Made by a program: the position numbers and the translations under genes | Source: Pseudomonas sp. PDM05 | GTDB lineage: Bacteria; Pseudomonadota; Gammaproteobacteria; Pseudomonadales; Pseudomonadaceae | Assembly: GCF_014851685.1 (NCBI RefSeq) | Contig: NZ_JACVAC010000007.1 | Location: 1-64,000, forward strand | Length of the DNA: 64,000 nucleotides | Direction of reading: 5' to 3' | The notes under the pieces: generated by a model | Told to the model about the DNA's origin: nothing | The model's database searches: none | Seen by the model: the letters and a program-made list of their open reading frames with translations, nothing else | Shown here: positions 16,760 through 27,248 of the stretch, piece by piece | How positions within the stretch are numbered: position 1 is the first letter of the stretch | Layout: each line of letters starts with the position of its first letter

Positions 16760-18142
16760 TCAGGCCTGATGCAGATACCAGCGCCAATCCTGCGTGCCGA
16801 CCTCGCCCATGAACTGGCGGTATTCCGCACGTTTTACCGCCAGGTACACGCCGAGGAACTCACGGCCAAACGCTTCTCGCGCCCAGCTTGAGCCTTCCAG
16901 CGCACGTAGGGTGGTCAGCCAGTCAGTGGGCAGCAACTCCTTGGCCTGGGCATAGCCGTTGCCTTCTACCGGCGCGCCGGGGTCGCGTTGTTCGCGGATA
17001 CCTCGATGGATGCCGGCCAGGATCGCGGCGGCAGCCAGGTAGGGGTTGGCGTCGGCACCGCAGATGCGGTGTTCGATGTGCCGGGACGGGGCCGGGCCAC
17101 CCGGTACACGCAGGCTGACGGTGCGGTTGTCGACTCCCCAGGTGGCGGCCAGTGGCGCATAGCTGTTGCTCTGGAAACGCCGGTAGGAGTTGGCGTTGGG
17201 GCAAAACAGCAGCAGCGAATCGAGCAAAGTACTGAGCATGCCGCCCACCGCCTGGCGCAGCAGCGGCGTGCCGTCGGCAGCTTCACTGGCGAACAGGTTG
17301 TTGCCCGCTGCGTCCGCCAGGCTGACGTGCATGTGCATGCCGGTGCCGGCGAGGTCGTCGAACGGCTTGGCCATGAAGCAGGCGGTCATCCCGTGCTTGT
17401 GCGCCACGCCCTTGACCAGGCGCTTGTAGCGCACCGCCTCATCCATCGCTTGCAGGGCGTCGGCGCGGTGCTCCAGGGTGATCTCGACTTGGCCCGGGGC
17501 GTATTCGGAGATCGCCGTACGTGCCGGGATGCCTTGCAATTTGCAGGCGCTATAGAGGTCGGCGAGAAACGGTTCGATCTGTTCCAGCTCGCGCAGGCCG
17601 TAGACCTGGGTCGAACGTGGGCGGCCGCCGTCCATGTCCCGTGCCGGTTGCGGGCGGCCATGGCTGTCGGGTTGCTGGTCCAGCAGGTAGAACTCCAGCT
17701 CCGCCGCCATCACCGGGTAATAACCGTCGGCCTTGAGCCCGTCGATCACCCTGGCCAGCAAGTGCCGGGGGTCGGCCACCGTGGCGGGCAGGCCTTCGCT
17801 TGGGTGCATGCTGACTTGCACCGCCGCCGTCGGGATCAACCGCCACGGCATGCGCTGCAGGCTGCCGCTGAGGGGGTAGGCGCGACAGTCAATATCGCCC
17901 ACGTCCCAGACCAGCCCGGAGTCCTCTACGTCGTCGCCATTGATGGTCAGGCCGAGGATGGTGCTGGGCAGCGGTCGGCCGCTGGCGTACACCGCCAGCA
18001 GTTCATCGCGGTGCAGGAGCTTGCCACGTGGCACGCCATTGTTGTCGAGGATAAACAGTTCGAACATCTCGATGTCCGGGTGCTGGTCCAGAAAGGTCTG
18101 GGCTTCGTGCAGGCAGGCGAAATCGCTCATGGGCATTCTCAT
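16760..18142 (-). CDS. Glutamine synthetase family protein (gamma-glutamylpolyamine synthetase-like)
   Basis: A 460-aa member of the GS III/PuuA-like branch. It has the N-terminal beta-grasp (IEMFELFILDNNGVPRG) and the C-terminal catalytic domain with AELEFYL, PGQVEITLEHRAD, KPFDDLAGTGMHMHVSL and RRFQSNSYAP. It likely ligates glutamate to an amine such as putrescine or ethanolamine using ATP; the substrate is inferred from family only. It lacks the adenylylation tyrosine loop of GlnA as far as I can see. Starts at 18142, 18136 and 18130 are all in frame; none has a strong ribosome-binding site. Confidence 0.83.
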   Translation of the reverse strand: MRMPMSDFACLHEAQTFLDQHPDIEMFELFILDNNGVPRGKLLHRDELLAVYASGRPLPSTILGLTINGDDVEDSGLVWDVGDIDCRAYPLSGSLQRMPWRLIPTAAVQVSMHPSEGLPATVADPRHLLARVIDGLKADGYYPVMAAELEFYLLDQQPDSHGRPQPARDMDGGRPRSTQVYGLRELEQIEPFLADLYSACKLQGIPARTAISEYAPGQVEITLEHRADALQAMDEAVRYKRLVKGVAHKHGMTACFMAKPFDDLAGTGMHMHVSLADAAGNNLFASEAADGTPLLRQAVGGMLSTLLDSLLLFCPNANSYRRFQSNSYAPLAATWGVDNRTVSLRVPGGPAPSRHIEHRICGADANPYLAAAAILAGIHRGIREQRDPGAPVEGNGYAQAKELLPTDWLTTLRALEGSSWAREAFGREFLGVYLAVKRAEYRQFMGEVGTQDWRWYLHQA

Positions 18143-18446
18143 ACGTTTGTGTCGGACAGGCGCGCAGGAGCACGCCCTACAGGGGGTGAGTCAACGTAGG
18201 AGAAAGGCGTCTGGTGGGCGTGCGTGCCGGCAGTGGAACAGTGCCCAGAAAGCCAGCTCGGGGAGCGTATCGGCGGAACCGTCCATGGGCGATCACAGTG
18301 AGGTCGATGCCCGGCAGCGTCACACGCCAGCATAGGTGAATAAATTCAGGCTTGGCGGAGTTTGGGTGCGACTTGGCTAAACATTCGACGCCTTGGACTA
18401 CAGCCGTCTACGCTCTTGGCACATCCACAAGAACGAGGAACGGACC
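18143..18446. other. Divergent intergenic region, no gene seen
   Basis: This 304-bp region separates the glutamine-synthetase-like gene from the cache-domain gene. I see no convincing open frame, RNA gene or repeat in it; it should contain the promoters of both genes. GAACGAGGAACGG directly before 18447 is the ribosome-binding site of the downstream gene. Confidence 0.5.
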
Positions 18447-19286
18447 ATGAAGGCACTGCGCCACATCACCTGGCTGCTGTTGTTGTGTTTCAGCCAGGTG
18501 CACGCTGCAACGACTCAGGACGAGGACGCTCAAGCCGCCAAGGCACTGCTGGAAAAAGCCTTGGCGTATTACCAGAGCAACGGCGACAAGGCCTTCGCCG
18601 CGTTCAGCCGCCAAGGCGAATTCATCGACAAGGACCGCTACGTGTTCGTGCTCGACACCAAAGGCGTGCTGCTGGCCAGCGGCGGCCCCTCCTCCGCCTT
18701 GATCGGCCGTGACATCGGTGAAGTGCTCGGGCCCGAGCTGCGCCAATCGTTCAAGGACGCCCTCAACGCGCCCGAAAGCCAAGGCATCCAGCAGGCCGAC
18801 TATCGCTGGCAGAACTGGAACGACGGCAAAGTGGAACACAAGCATGTGTTCTATCAGCGCGTCGGCGAGCGCATCCTCGCGGTCGGCTACTACCTGCCAC
18901 GGGCCACTCCGGAACAGGCGCGGGCCCTGCGCAACAAGGCCGTGAACGCACTGGTCAAGGACGAAGCCGGCACGCTGAAGGCGATCAATTCATTGCAAGG
19001 CGGCTTCCTGCAGGATGACCTGTACGTGTTTGTGGTCGACCTCAATACCGAGCGCTACGTGGCCCACGGCACCACCCTGCGGTTGATCAACACCGACTTC
19101 GGCAAGATCAAGGACCCGGACGGCAAGCCAGTGGGCGAGCCGATCCTCAAGCTGATGGCCGAGCAGGACCAGGGTGAGTACAAGTACCGTTGGAAAAACC
19201 CGATGACCGGCAAGGTCGAGAACAAGCATGCGTACTTGCGCAAGAGCGGGCATTACATGGTCGCAGTGGGTTACTACAGCCCCTGA
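18447..19286 (+). CDS. Periplasmic double Cache-domain protein
   Basis: A 279-aa protein with a signal peptide (HITWLLLLCFSQVHA, cut before ATT) and two tandem Cache_2-like modules (residues about 30-145 and 155-279). Both modules carry the same pattern: F-(S/L)-x-x-G-x-F, D-x-Y-V-F-V-x-D, then Y-x-Y-R/K-W with a C-terminal VGYY. No transmembrane helix or signalling domain follows, so it is a soluble periplasmic ligand-binding protein, perhaps presenting a ligand to a sensor or chemoreceptor. The ligand is unknown. A GAGGAACGG ribosome-binding site precedes the ATG. Confidence 0.85.
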   Translation: MKALRHITWLLLLCFSQVHAATTQDEDAQAAKALLEKALAYYQSNGDKAFAAFSRQGEFIDKDRYVFVLDTKGVLLASGGPSSALIGRDIGEVLGPELRQSFKDALNAPESQGIQQADYRWQNWNDGKVEHKHVFYQRVGERILAVGYYLPRATPEQARALRNKAVNALVKDEAGTLKAINSLQGGFLQDDLYVFVVDLNTERYVAHGTTLRLINTDFGKIKDPDGKPVGEPILKLMAEQDQGEYKYRWKNPMTGKVENKHAYLRKSGHYMVAVGYYSP

Positions 19287-19312
19287 AACCACCTACAGGC
19301 GTTGCGGGGGGG

Positions 19313-20650
<1,338 letters not shown>

Positions 20651-20686
20651 TTACCGCACCACTGTCCTGAGTATCGGATTGAAACC

Positions 20687-21565
20687 ATGACCAAAACCGC
20701 GATTCCGGTCTTCAAGCTTTACGGGGAAAACCAGCAATGGCCGACCCCCGATTTGTTGCACTGCGAAACCATTTCCCGACGCAGCCGGGAATACCAGTGG
20801 GAAATCCAGCCCCACCGGCACGCGGATCTGTGCCAATTGCTGTACGTGCATAAAGGCCAGGCACACCTGGAAATCGAAGGCCTGCGCAGTACCCTCAACG
20901 AAGCCACATTGCAGGTGCTGCCGCCGCTGTGTGTGCACGGGTTCCGGTTTGCCGAGGATGTCGAGGGTTATGTGGTGACACTGGCGGCGCCACTGGTCAG
21001 TCACTTGCAGACGCAACTGGGCGGCACGATGGACGGTTTGCAGGCGCTGGGCAGTTACCCGGCGGGCAAGGACAGCGGCTATCTCAACAGCCAGTTCGCC
21101 CGCCTGCAGGACGAATACGCCGACGAACAACCGTCACGGGACATGATGATGCACGCCCTGGTCAGCGTGCTGCTGGTGTGGATCAGCCGCCAGGCGATCC
21201 AGCGTCGCCATCCGCGCGCGCCGCGCGGGCGCGAGTACTTTCGGCGCTTTACCCAACTGGTCGAGCAGCATTACCGCGAACATCCAAAGATTGAGGACTT
21301 GGCCCACAAGTTGGGGATCTCGGTCTCACACCTGAATGGGACGTGTCGGGAACTGGGCGGGCAACCGGCATTGCAGATCATGCATGACCGCCAGTTGCTG
21401 GAGGCCAAACGCCTGCTGACCTACACCAGCATGACCATCAATGAAATGTCGGAGGTGCTGGGTTTTTCCGATCCGACCAACTTCTCCCGACTGTTTCGCC
21501 GACGGGTCGGGTTTTCACCCAAGGCGTTTCGCGAGCAGCTCAAGGCTGAGACAACACCGAACTAA
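20687..21565 (+). CDS. pobR: AraC-family activator of pobA
   Basis: A 292-aa AraC/XylS-type regulator. The N-terminal half (residues about 15-150) is a cupin-like effector domain (QPHRHADLCQLLYVHKGQAH), and two helix-turn-helix units occupy about 185-285 (IEDLAHKLGISVSHLNGTCR and INEMSEVLGFSDPTNFSRLF). Its position, divergent from pobA across 180 bp, is the standard PobR-pobA arrangement in fluorescent Pseudomonas. It probably activates pobA in response to 4-hydroxybenzoate. A REP pair follows. Confidence 0.92.
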   Translation: MTKTAIPVFKLYGENQQWPTPDLLHCETISRRSREYQWEIQPHRHADLCQLLYVHKGQAHLEIEGLRSTLNEATLQVLPPLCVHGFRFAEDVEGYVVTLAAPLVSHLQTQLGGTMDGLQALGSYPAGKDSGYLNSQFARLQDEYADEQPSRDMMMHALVSVLLVWISRQAIQRRHPRAPRGREYFRRFTQLVEQHYREHPKIEDLAHKLGISVSHLNGTCRELGGQPALQIMHDRQLLEAKRLLTYTSMTINEMSEVLGFSDPTNFSRLFRRRVGFSPKAFREQLKAETTPN

Positions 21566-21582
21566 ACAGTGGGAACAGGTCT

Positions 21583-21672
21583 ATGTGGGAGCGGGCTTGC
21601 CCGCGATAGCGGTGGCTCAGTTGGAGCAGCTTTGACTGGCACACCGCAATCGCGGGCAAGCCCGCTCCCACA
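21583..21672. repeat. REP pair, variant core (TTGCCCGCGAT)
   Basis: Inverted cores of a second subfamily, GCGGGCTTGCCCGCGATAGC, are preceded by a partial unit, GTGGGAACAGGTC. Together with 24534-24622 it forms a subgroup distinct from the TTGCTCGCGAA pairs. Confidence 0.85.
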
Positions 21673-21694
21673 TGGAATCTCCAGCGGACGGGTT

Positions 21695-21871
21695 CTAGCG
21701 CAAGGCGCTGAAACTGCCGGTGTGGGGGACACATTGGTCCTGATGGCAACTGATCGCAAAGCTCGGTTGCATACGGGTTTGCTCGACGCGGTAGGCGGCA
21801 GTCCCGTACAGCGCGCTGGCCAATGCGCTAAGGGTAAAAATCATCAGGTACTTTCTGGTTTTGATGCTCAT
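21695..21871 (-). CDS. Small exported or membrane protein of unknown function (58 aa)
   Basis: The minus strand encodes MSIKTRKYLMIFTLSALASA, continuing to a 58-aa protein with an N-terminal hydrophobic signal or anchor segment and a short mature part containing two Cys (SCHQDQCVPH) that could form a disulfide. The ATG is at 21871 and the stop at 21697-21695. It is too short for most gene callers. It could be periplasmic. No homologue is recognised, so coding status rests on the well-formed signal-like segment and the lack of any competing frame. Confidence 0.55.
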   Translation of the reverse strand: MSIKTRKYLMIFTLSALASALYGTAAYRVEQTRMQPSFAISCHQDQCVPHTGSFSALR

Positions 21872-21971
21872 GGCACAGACCTCTGAGCGGATCTACACAG
21901 TGCTGTTTAAAGCATAGGCCAGCCCGGGCAAGTTGCCATTATTGGCGCCTATTCAGTCTGTTTATATCGAC

Positions 21972-22877
21972 TCAGAGCCCCTCGTCCCAAACAGGTGTTT
22001 GGGGAAACCTCGACACCAGGAAATCCAACAGGCTGCGCAGTGCCGACGGCATGTGCTTGCGTGACGCGTATACCGCGTAGATGTGCATTTGCCGGGGCTC
22101 GGCCGCGGGCAGCAAACGCACCAGTTCGCCACGGCGGATGTAATCGCCGGCCTGGTAGCTGGGCAACATGCCCACCCCCGCCCCGGCCAGGGTCACGCGC
22201 AATAAGGTACTGGCCTCGTTGGCCGTGATGTTGCCGTGCACCGGCACCGAAACGTGTTCGCCGCCCTCTTCGAAATGCCACAGGCTTTTGCCGAAATAGG
22301 AATGGGTGAGGCAGTTGTGCCGCGCCAGGTCCTCGACTTTCTGCGGCGCCGGATGCTCCAGCAGGTACGCCGGGGTGGCACACACCATCGAGCGGCAAAC
22401 CGTCAGGCGTCGGGCGATCAGGTTGGGGTCCAGGTCGGTGCTGGTGCGGATGGCCAGGTCGATGCGCTCATCCACCAGGTTCACCGTGCGGTCGAGCATT
22501 TGCAGGTCCACCGTCACCAGCGGGTAGCGCTTGACGTACTCGGCGATCGCCTCGGCCAATTGCGCCTGGCCGAACGAGGTGCTCACGCTCAGGCGCAGCA
22601 GGCCACGGGGCGCATCATCGGGCTCACTGACGGCGGCTTGCATGTCGCAGCTCAGCTCCAGCAATTGCCGGCAACGGGGCAGGGTTTCGCTGCCAGCCGC
22701 CGTCAGGCTGAGCTTGCGCGTGGTGCGGTGCAGCAGGCGCGCGCCGACCCAATCTTCCAGCTCGGCCAGGTAACGCGAGACCACCGGGCGTGACAGGTCC
22801 AGGTGGTCGGCGGCGGCAGACTGGCTACCCAGGTCCACCACCGTGACAAACACGCGCATTGCTTGAAGCCGATCCAT
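21972..22877 (-). CDS. LysR-family transcriptional regulator
   Basis: A 301-aa LysR regulator of the CrgA/DsdC-like short-HTH type (MDRLQAMRVFVTVVDLGS, then LDLSRPVVSRYLAELEDWVG), with the effector domain in residues about 90-295. It is divergent from the MBL-fold hydrolase gene at 22985 with 107 bp between, so it probably controls that gene and the following NAD(P)-binding protein. The effector is unknown. Confidence 0.87.
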   Translation of the reverse strand: MDRLQAMRVFVTVVDLGSQSAAADHLDLSRPVVSRYLAELEDWVGARLLHRTTRKLSLTAAGSETLPRCRQLLELSCDMQAAVSEPDDAPRGLLRLSVSTSFGQAQLAEAIAEYVKRYPLVTVDLQMLDRTVNLVDERIDLAIRTSTDLDPNLIARRLTVCRSMVCATPAYLLEHPAPQKVEDLARHNCLTHSYFGKSLWHFEEGGEHVSVPVHGNITANEASTLLRVTLAGAGVGMLPSYQAGDYIRRGELVRLLPAAEPRQMHIYAVYASRKHMPSALRSLLDFLVSRFPQTPVWDEGL

Positions 22878-22984
22878 GATTTGCCCGCTTTTAGAAACAA
22901 ACTATGTCCCAGCATCGCATTTTTAGTTGGATTTGGTGCAACTAAGCTCTGTGCATCCTTTGAATCGACTGCTGGAGCTGCCCG

Positions 22985-23851
22985 ATGTTGTCCACCCTCA
23001 AACGCTTGACCCTGGCGACCGCCGCGCTGGCCTTCGCCGCGCACGCCGCCGCAGCCGACCTGACCCTTGAGGTGTACAACCCAGGCGAAGCCGCGATCTT
23101 CCCGGTCAGCTCGGTGCTGGTCAGCGGCGCCAAGGACGCGATTCTGGTGGACGCGCAATTCGGCAAGGCCCAGGCCGAGCAGCTTGTGCAGAAGATTCGC
23201 GCCAGCGGCAAGCACTTGACCACCATCTACATCAGCCACGGCGACCCGGACTACTACTTCGGCCTGGACACCCTCACCACTGCATTCCCCGATGCCAAGG
23301 TGCTCGCGCCGCAACCAGTGGTCGACCACATCAAGGCCACCGTGGCCGGAAAACTGGAATTCTGGGGCCCGAAAATGGGCGCCGACAAGCCGGCTAAAAC
23401 CATCGTGCCGGACGTGCTGCCAGGCCATAGCCTGAGCCTCGAAGGCCAGCAACTGGAAGTCATCGGCCTGGACGGCGCGCAGCCGGATCGCAGCTTTGTG
23501 TGGATTCCTTCAATCAAGGCCGTGATCGGTGGCGTGGTGGTCGCCGAGAACATTCACCTGTGGATGGCCGACACCCAGAGTGCCCAGTCCCACAAAGACT
23601 GGCTGGCGACCCTGCAGCGCATCCAACAGCTCAAGCCACGCAGCGTGATCCCGGGCCACTACCTCGGCACGCCGACCCTGAAATCGGTGGCGTTCACCGC
23701 CGACTACATCAAGGCCTTCGACATCGAAACCGCCAAGGCCAAAGACTCCGCCGCACTGATCGCGGCCATGAAAAAGCGTTACCCGACCCTCGCCGACGAA
23801 AGCTCGCTGGAACTGAGCGCCAAAGTCGCCAAGGGCGAAATGAAGTGGTGA
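22985..23851 (+). CDS. Exported MBL-fold hydrolase with altered metal motif
   Basis: A 288-aa metallo-beta-lactamase-fold protein with a signal peptide (LATAALAFAAHAAA), hence periplasmic. The usual His-x-His-x-Asp-His motif reads SHGDPDYYFG: by alignment the second His is Asp and the last His is Tyr. The Gly-His of motif 3 (VIPGHYLGTP) remains. It may use one metal or a different chemistry. The 34-bp gap to the next gene indicates an operon with the NAD(P)-binding protein, under the divergent LysR regulator. Confidence 0.85.
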   Translation: MLSTLKRLTLATAALAFAAHAAAADLTLEVYNPGEAAIFPVSSVLVSGAKDAILVDAQFGKAQAEQLVQKIRASGKHLTTIYISHGDPDYYFGLDTLTTAFPDAKVLAPQPVVDHIKATVAGKLEFWGPKMGADKPAKTIVPDVLPGHSLSLEGQQLEVIGLDGAQPDRSFVWIPSIKAVIGGVVVAENIHLWMADTQSAQSHKDWLATLQRIQQLKPRSVIPGHYLGTPTLKSVAFTADYIKAFDIETAKAKDSAALIAAMKKRYPTLADESSLELSAKVAKGEMKW

Positions 23852-23885
23852 ATGGTTTTAACCCCCTGACTGACTGGAGAAGATC

Positions 23886-24500
23886 ATGAGCAAGATTGCA
23901 ATCATTGGGGCTACCGGCCGTGCGGGTAGCCAACTGCTGGAAGAAGCGTTGCGTCGTGGGCACAGTGTCACCGCCATCGCGCGTAATACCGACAAGATCG
24001 CCGCGCGCCCTGGCGTCACGGTCAAGCAGGCCGATGCGCTGGACGCCCAGGCCCTGCAGGCAGCGGTCAGCGGCAACGATGTGGTGATCAGCGCGGCACA
24101 CTTCGCCACCCTGCCCGCCAGTGCGGTGATCGGGCCGGTGAAAAAAGCCGGGGTCAAACGCCTGCTGGTGGTGGGCGGCGCGGGTTCGCTGCTGTTGCCC
24201 GATGGCAGCCGCGTGATTGACAGCCCGGGCTTTCCGGCCGAGTACAAGGCTGAGGCCAGTGCCGGCGCTGAATTTCTGGCGGCGCTGCGTCAGGAGCAGG
24301 AACTGGATTGGACCTTCCTGTCGCCGTCGGCGGAGTTCGTGGAGACCGAGCGCACCGGCCAGTTCCGTGTGGGTCAGGATGATTTGCTGGTGAGCAGTGA
24401 AGGTCGTAGCTGGATCAGTTTTGCGGACTATGCGATTGCGTTGATCGATGAAGTTGAATCGCCAAAACACTCGCGCCAACGTTTCACGGTGGGCTACTGA
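23886..24500 (+). CDS. NAD(P)H-binding atypical short-chain reductase
   Basis: A 204-aa protein with an N-terminal Rossmann motif (IAIIGATGRAGSQLLEEALR) and a second conserved block, VKRLLVVGGAGSLLLPDGSR, typical of the NAD(P)H-binding (NmrA/YwnB-like) atypical SDR group. Members include flavin-reductase-like and regulatory redox sensors; catalytic residues are not recognisable here. Gene order suggests cotranscription with the MBL-fold hydrolase. GGAGAAGATC precedes the start. Confidence 0.85.
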   Translation: MSKIAIIGATGRAGSQLLEEALRRGHSVTAIARNTDKIAARPGVTVKQADALDAQALQAAVSGNDVVISAAHFATLPASAVIGPVKKAGVKRLLVVGGAGSLLLPDGSRVIDSPGFPAEYKAEASAGAEFLAALRQEQELDWTFLSPSAEFVETERTGQFRVGQDDLLVSSEGRSWISFADYAIALIDEVESPKHSRQRFTVGY

Positions 24501-24533
24501 CACAACGCGGTAAAACCTGTGGGAGCTGGTTTA

Positions 24534-24622
24534 TGTGGGAGCGGGCTTGCCCGCGATGGCGGCGGGTCAGCTACATCTGTGCTGACTGACAGGCCGCCTT
24601 CGCGGGCAAGCCCGCTCCCACA
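24534..24622. repeat. REP pair, variant core (TTGCCCGCGAT)
   Basis: The second member of the GCCCGCGA subfamily, again preceded by a truncated unit (TGTGGGAGCTGGTT at about 24519). Confidence 0.85.
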
Positions 24623-24637
24623 GTTGGATCTGCGGTG

Positions 24638-25525
24638 TCAGGACGATTGTGCCTCGCTGACCAACCAATCCATTAACGCTTCAAGCCCTTGCGACGGCAC
24701 CGTCCCAGGCGGATACACCAGGTAATACCCCATCCCCGTCGGCACCCTCAGCGCAAAGGGCATCGCCAATCGTCCCGCCTTCACATCCTCGCCAATCAAC
24801 GCGCTGTCGCCAATCGCCACGCCCGAGCCTTGGGACGCCACGGTCATCGCCAGGTCCAGCGTTTCGAAATGATGCCCCTGGGCCAGGTTGCTCAAGCGGG
24901 TGTTTGCCGCGCTCAACCACAACGCCCAATCCCGTTCGTCCCGCGTGGGGTGCAGCAGCACCTGTCGCTGCAGATCCGCCGGGCTGTGCAAGTCGCCGAG
25001 CAGCGTGGGCGCGCAGACCGGGGTGAGTTGTTCATCGAACAAATGCCGCGCCTCGGCCGGCTGCTCGGCGATGGGCGCATAGATCAGCGCCGCGTCGAAC
25101 TGCTCACGGCGAAAGTCCACGGTGTAGGCCACGGTGGTGGTGAGCTCCACCGGAACCTGCGGGCGCTCCTTTTGCCATTGCATCAGGCGCGGCAGCAACC
25201 AACGCATCACACAGGTGGAAGCCTTGAGTTGCAGGGTCTGGCGACGGCCGCCGATCTGCTCCACCGCCTCACCGATCAGGCCGAATACCTGTTGCACCCG
25301 TAGTGACCATTCGCGGCCCTCGTCGGTAAGGCTCAAGCCACGCGCCTGGCGCTGGAACAGCGTGTAGCCCAGATGACTTTCCAGCCCGGCGATCTGTCGG
25401 CTGACGGCGCCTTGGGTGATGTGCAATTGCTCGGCGGCGCGGGTGAAGTTGCAGCACTGGGCGGTGACCCAGAAGGTGTGCAACGCGGGCAACGGCGGAA
25501 GGCGTTTCATTGGAGGCGCAGCCAT
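24638..25525 (-). CDS. LysR-family regulator (GcvA type), probable regulator of the aruI operon
   Basis: A 295-aa GcvA-like LysR regulator: RLPPLPALHTFWVTAQCCNF, then LHITQGAVSRQIAGLESHL, is the helix-turn-helix region, and the effector domain follows. It is divergent from the decarboxylase gene at 25623, so it is the likely regulator of the aruI-aldehyde dehydrogenase pair. Starts at 25525 and 25510 are both possible; neither has a clear ribosome-binding site. Confidence 0.87.
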   Translation of the reverse strand: MAAPPMKRLPPLPALHTFWVTAQCCNFTRAAEQLHITQGAVSRQIAGLESHLGYTLFQRQARGLSLTDEGREWSLRVQQVFGLIGEAVEQIGGRRQTLQLKASTCVMRWLLPRLMQWQKERPQVPVELTTTVAYTVDFRREQFDAALIYAPIAEQPAEARHLFDEQLTPVCAPTLLGDLHSPADLQRQVLLHPTRDERDWALWLSAANTRLSNLAQGHHFETLDLAMTVASQGSGVAIGDSALIGEDVKAGRLAMPFALRVPTGMGYYLVYPPGTVPSQGLEALMDWLVSEAQSS

Positions 25526-25622
25526 GACGTGGAGACATGGCTAGTATGACTTTTTATCGATTGTTGCCGCTACCGGCCAGCCGCTCCAATACCGCCTCGA
25601 ATCCATAACAAGAGCGACCTCA

Positions 25623-27248
25623 ATGGCGACCTGCGGCGAAGTATTGGTCAACCTCCTCGAAGGCTATGGCGTGGACCAGGTGTTCGGCATCCCCGGCGTG
25701 CACACCGTGGAGTTGTATCGCGGCCTGGCCCGTTCCAGCATCCGCCATGTCACCCCGCGCCATGAACAGGGCGCCGGTTTCATGGCCGACGGCTACGCAC
25801 GCACCAGCGGCAAGCCCGGCGTGTGTTTCATCATCACCGGCCCCGGCATGACCAACATCACCACTGCGATGGGCCAGGCGTATGCCGACTCGATCCCGAT
25901 GCTGGTGATTTCCAGCGTGCAGTCGCGCAGCCAGCTGGGCGGCGGGCGCGGCAAGTTGCATGAGTTGCCGAACCAGGGCGCGATGATGGCCGGCGTGGCG
26001 GCGTTCTCCCATACCTTGATGTCGGCAGCCGAGTTGCCCGGCGTATTGGCGCGGGCGTTCGCGCTGTTCCAGGCCGGGCGGCCGCGGCCGGTGCACATCG
26101 AGATTCCGCTGGATGTGTTGGTGGAAAACGCCGACGCACTGCTCGGCAGCGAGCCGGTCAGCGTGGCGCGTGCCGGGGCGGCGCCGGCAGCGGTCAAGCA
26201 GATGAGCCAGTTGCTGGCGGCGGCCAAGCGGCCGTTGATCCTGGCCGGTGGCGGTGCCATCGATGCGGCCCCCGAACTGACCCGGCTGGCAGACGCGCTG
26301 GGGGCGCCGGTGGCCCTGACCATCAACGCCAAAGGCATGCTGCCTTCGACTCACCCACTGCTGATCGGCTCGACCCAGACCCTGCTCGCCACCCGCGCCC
26401 TGGTCGCCGAAGCGGATGTGGTGCTGGCCATCGGCACCGAGCTGGCCGAGACCGACTACGACGTCACCTTCGCCGGCGGTTTCAAGATTCCCGGCGCCCT
26501 GCTGCGCATCGACATCGACGCCGACCAGACCGTGCGCAACTACCCGCCGCAAGTGGCGCTGGTGGCCGACGCACAGATCGCCGCCGAGGCGCTGCTGAGC
26601 GAGCTGAACCGCCAACCACTGGCCCCACGCGAGGCCAACTGGGGCGCACCGCGCGTTGCCCGGTTGTGGGCCGAACTGGCGCCCACCTGGGACGCCGCCA
26701 CCCGCGCGCAAACCCTGTTCCTCGACACCGTCCTGCAAGAACTGCCCGATGCCGTCATCGTCGGCGACTCCACCCAACCGGTGTACAGCGCCAACCTCAC
26801 CTTGAACCTCGACCACCCGCGCCGCTGGTTCAATTCGTCCACCGGCTACGGCACCCTGGGCTACGCCCTGCCCGCCGCGATCGGCGCCTGGCTGGGACGT
26901 GGCACCGGGCAACCGGTGGTGTGCCTGATCGGTGACGGCGGCGTGCAATTCACCCTGCCGGAACTGGCCAGTGCGGTGGAGGCACGCACGCCGATCATCG
27001 TGCTGCTGTGGAATAACCAGGGCTACGAAGAGATCAAGAAATACATGCTCAACCGCGCCATCGACCCCGTCGGCGTAGACATCTACACCCCCGACTTCAT
27101 CGGCGTGGCCAAGGCACTGGGCTGCGCCGCCGAGAGCATCCAGGGCATCACGCAATTGCGCGCCGCGTTGCGCGCCGCCATTGATCGCCAAGGGCCGACG
27201 CTGATTGAAATCGACCAGGGACTTTGGATGCAGGAGGTGGCGGTATGA
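25623..27248 (+). CDS. aruI: 5-guanidino-2-oxopentanoate decarboxylase (ThDP-dependent)
   Basis: A 541-aa ThDP enzyme with the three-domain acetolactate-synthase fold. The catalytic Glu lies in PRHEQGAGFMADGYAR, and the ThDP-binding motif is LIGDGGVQFTLPELASAVEA followed by WNNQGY. In the arginine transaminase pathway such enzymes decarboxylate 2-ketoarginine to 4-guanidinobutyraldehyde. The assignment is by family resemblance, and other 2-oxoacids are possible. The start overlaps nothing upstream, and the stop overlaps the aldehyde dehydrogenase start in an ATGA junction. Confidence 0.8.
   Translation: MATCGEVLVNLLEGYGVDQVFGIPGVHTVELYRGLARSSIRHVTPRHEQGAGFMADGYARTSGKPGVCFIITGPGMTNITTAMGQAYADSIPMLVISSVQSRSQLGGGRGKLHELPNQGAMMAGVAAFSHTLMSAAELPGVLARAFALFQAGRPRPVHIEIPLDVLVENADALLGSEPVSVARAGAAPAAVKQMSQLLAAAKRPLILAGGGAIDAAPELTRLADALGAPVALTINAKGMLPSTHPLLIGSTQTLLATRALVAEADVVLAIGTELAETDYDVTFAGGFKIPGALLRIDIDADQTVRNYPPQVALVADAQIAAEALLSELNRQPLAPREANWGAPRVARLWAELAPTWDAATRAQTLFLDTVLQELPDAVIVGDSTQPVYSANLTLNLDHPRRWFNSSTGYGTLGYALPAAIGAWLGRGTGQPVVCLIGDGGVQFTLPELASAVEARTPIIVLLWNNQGYEEIKKYMLNRAIDPVGVDIYTPDFIGVAKALGCAAESIQGITQLRAALRAAIDRQGPTLIEIDQGLWMQEVAV

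Noticed and set aside
25620..27191. Antisense frame of 523 aa over aruI
   Set aside because: It mirrors the decarboxylase gene codon for codon; its composition (Gly, Gln, His, Arg rich) is typical of a shadow frame.
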